From Microbacteriaceae bacterium (GTDB taxonomy: Bacteria; Actinomycetota; Actinomycetes; Actinomycetales; Microbacteriaceae), in assembly GCA_025463665.1 (NCBI GenBank), contig JAODAY010000030.1, positions 1 to 7,395 on the forward strand: DNA of 7,395 nt, written 5' to 3'. Both the position numbers and the translations under genes were made by a program. Shown here piece after piece: positions 6,600 through 7,395 of the stretch. Position 1 is the first letter of the stretch; each line of letters starts with the position of its first letter. Below the pieces are notes generated by a model. It made no database searches and was not told the DNA's origin. It was given only the letters and a program-made list of their open reading frames with translations.

Positions 6600-6604
6600 C
6601 GGAT

Positions 6605-7395
6605 ATGGCTTTGACTCCTGAAGACGTAGTCAACAAGCGGTTCCAACCGACCAAGTTTCGCGAAGGCTACGACCAGGACGAGGTCGACGATTTTCTCGAT
6701 GAGGTGGTTGTCGAACTGCGCCGACTCACTCAGGAGAACGAAGAACTCCACCAGCGGGTCGTCGCCAGTGACTCCCGCATGGCCGAGTTGCAGCTCAGCG
6801 GCGGTGGATCGGCAGCGTCATCCGCGTCGAGTTTCGTCGTGCCGCCCGCCGGCGCCGCCCCGACCCCCGAGCCCGTTCCGGCGCCGCAGCCCGCCGTGCC
6901 CGCGTACACCGCGCCGAGCGCCGAGACCGTAGAGCCCGACAGCACCAACAACCTCCTCCAGCTCGCTCGTCGACTGCACGAGGAGCACGTCCGTGAGGGC
7001 GTCGAGAAGCGCGACGCGCTCGTCACCGAAGGTCAGGACCGGGCTGCTCGCCTGCTCAAGGACGCCGAGGTCACCCAGCGCACCAAGCTCGAAGAGGCCG
7101 AGAACGCCCTGCGCGTCAAGGCCGAAGAGGCCGAAGCCGCCCAGCGTGTCAAAGCCGAGGAGGCAGAGGCCGCCCAGCGCGTCAAGCTCGAAGAGGCCGA
7201 GGCGGCCAAGCTCGCAGAACTCGACGAGATCGAGGCGGCCAAGCGCGTGCAGCTCGAAGAGCTCGAGGCGACCCAGCGGGCGAAGCTCGAAGAGGTCGAA
7301 GCGACGCAGCGCGCCAAGCTCGAAGAGGCAGAAGCGGCACAGCGCGCGCAGATCACCGCACTCGAGACCGAGCGCCAGCAGCTGGAGTCCGAGCG
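6605..7395 (+). CDS. divIVA: DivIVA/Wag31 polar growth and septum-site protein (3' truncated by window edge)
   Basis: Coiled-coil scaffold that recognises negatively curved membrane at poles and septa; in actinomycetes (Wag31/DivIVA) it directs polar peptidoglycan synthesis. The first 263 residues are visible with no stop before the edge. The conserved DivIVA domain covers about 1-52: MALTPEDVVNKRF, then FREGYDQDEVDDFLDEVVVELRR, which is the family signature, followed by the first coiled coil (TQENEELHQRVV). Residues about 65-114 are a Gly/Ser- then Pro/Ala-rich linker. A second helical region starts near LLQLARRLHEEHVREG (about 118-133). From residue 153 it becomes an almost perfect 11-residue repeat that runs to the edge. 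ATG at 6605 is preceded by GAGGTGA. Actinomycete DivIVA proteins vary widely in length, so the full size cannot be judged. It closes the conserved sepF-yggT-divIVA block and probably has its own promoter. Confidence 0.95.
   Translation, partial: MALTPEDVVNKRFQPTKFREGYDQDEVDDFLDEVVVELRRLTQENEELHQRVVASDSRMAELQLSGGGSAASSASSFVVPPAGAAPTPEPVPAPQPAVPAYTAPSAETVEPDSTNNLLQLARRLHEEHVREGVEKRDALVTEGQDRAARLLKDAEVTQRTKLEEAENALRVKAEEAEAAQRVKAEEAEAAQRVKLEEAEAAKLAELDEIEAAKRVQLEELEATQRAKLEEVEATQRAKLEEAEAAQRAQITALETERQQLESE
7061..7390 (+). repeat. Ten tandem 33-bp units encoding an 11-residue coiled-coil repeat
   Basis: Starting at DAEVTQRTKLE, 33-bp units follow without gaps at 7061, 7094, 7127, 7160, 7193, 7226, 7259, 7292, 7325 and 7358. 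The protein consensus is E-A-E-A-A-Q-R-V/A-K-L-E; the first nine units fit well and the tenth (ALETERQQLES) is degenerate. Adjacent units differ mostly at silent positions: units 7 and 8 differ at five of 33 bases, four of them synonymous. The array is therefore old enough to have diverged while the protein pattern was kept. The 11-residue period indicates a hendecad coiled coil. It may continue past the window. Confidence 0.85.

Noticed and set aside
6596..6604. GTG at 6596 as the divIVA start
   Set aside because: It lies within the GAGGTGA ribosome binding site of the ATG at 6605 and has no site of its own at suitable distance.
7033..7356. Ser/Ala-rich repetitive open frame on the - strand
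   Set aside because: It is the reverse complement of the DivIVA 33-bp repeat array, so its repeats merely mirror that coding repeat.
7061..7390. 33-bp periodic repeats considered as a CRISPR array
   Set aside because: The units are contiguous with no spacers, differ from each other mainly at silent positions, and are in frame within DivIVA.

Overview
This is a high-GC window that reads as the downstream half of a dcw (division and cell wall) cluster from an actinomycete, most likely a member of Microbacteriaceae or a close relative in Micrococcales. The assignment rests on the gene order murG-murC-ftsQ-ftsZ-yggS-sepF-yggT-divIVA, the absence of ftsA, the strong GC bias at third codon positions, three GTG starts (ftsQ, ftsZ, yggT), and the character of the proteins: an FtsZ C-terminus ending in an acidic DIPDFLK-type tail, an actinobacterial-type SepF, and a polar-growth DivIVA/Wag31. 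The family-level placement is an inference from memory of similar proteins and was not searched.

Layout: all eight genes lie on the + strand. murG (2-1039) is cut at its 5' end by the window edge and lacks about 20 N-terminal residues. murC (1050-2477) follows after 10 bases and ftsQ (2486-3574) after another 8. A 134-bp AT-rich gap (3575-3708) with promoter-like and hairpin elements precedes ftsZ (3709-4875). yggS (4901-5602) and sepF (5636-6136) follow closely, then yggT (6186-6485). A 119-bp leader (6486-6604) with a likely promoter and a strong hairpin precedes divIVA (6605 to beyond 7395), which runs off the 3' edge. No gap exceeds 300 bases, and there are no tRNA or rRNA genes, mobile elements or CRISPR arrays.

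How the genes fit together: MurC and MurG act in cytoplasmic and membrane steps of peptidoglycan precursor synthesis. FtsZ forms the division ring. SepF is the likely membrane anchor for FtsZ in organisms without FtsA. FtsQ is the bitopic divisome scaffold. DivIVA/Wag31 organises polar or septal wall growth. YggS (PLP homeostasis) and YggT (small membrane protein) are conserved companions of this locus.

I see no new biological system here; the genes are core housekeeping genes. The points most worth a second look are the long 11-residue tandem repeat in the DivIVA coiled coil, hairpins just before ftsZ and divIVA, Shine-Dalgarno-less starts of murC and yggT each preceded by a -10-like hexamer (possible leaderless transcripts), the compositionally distinct low-complexity tract in ftsQ, and the lack of a pgeF/yfiH gene between ftsZ and yggS.
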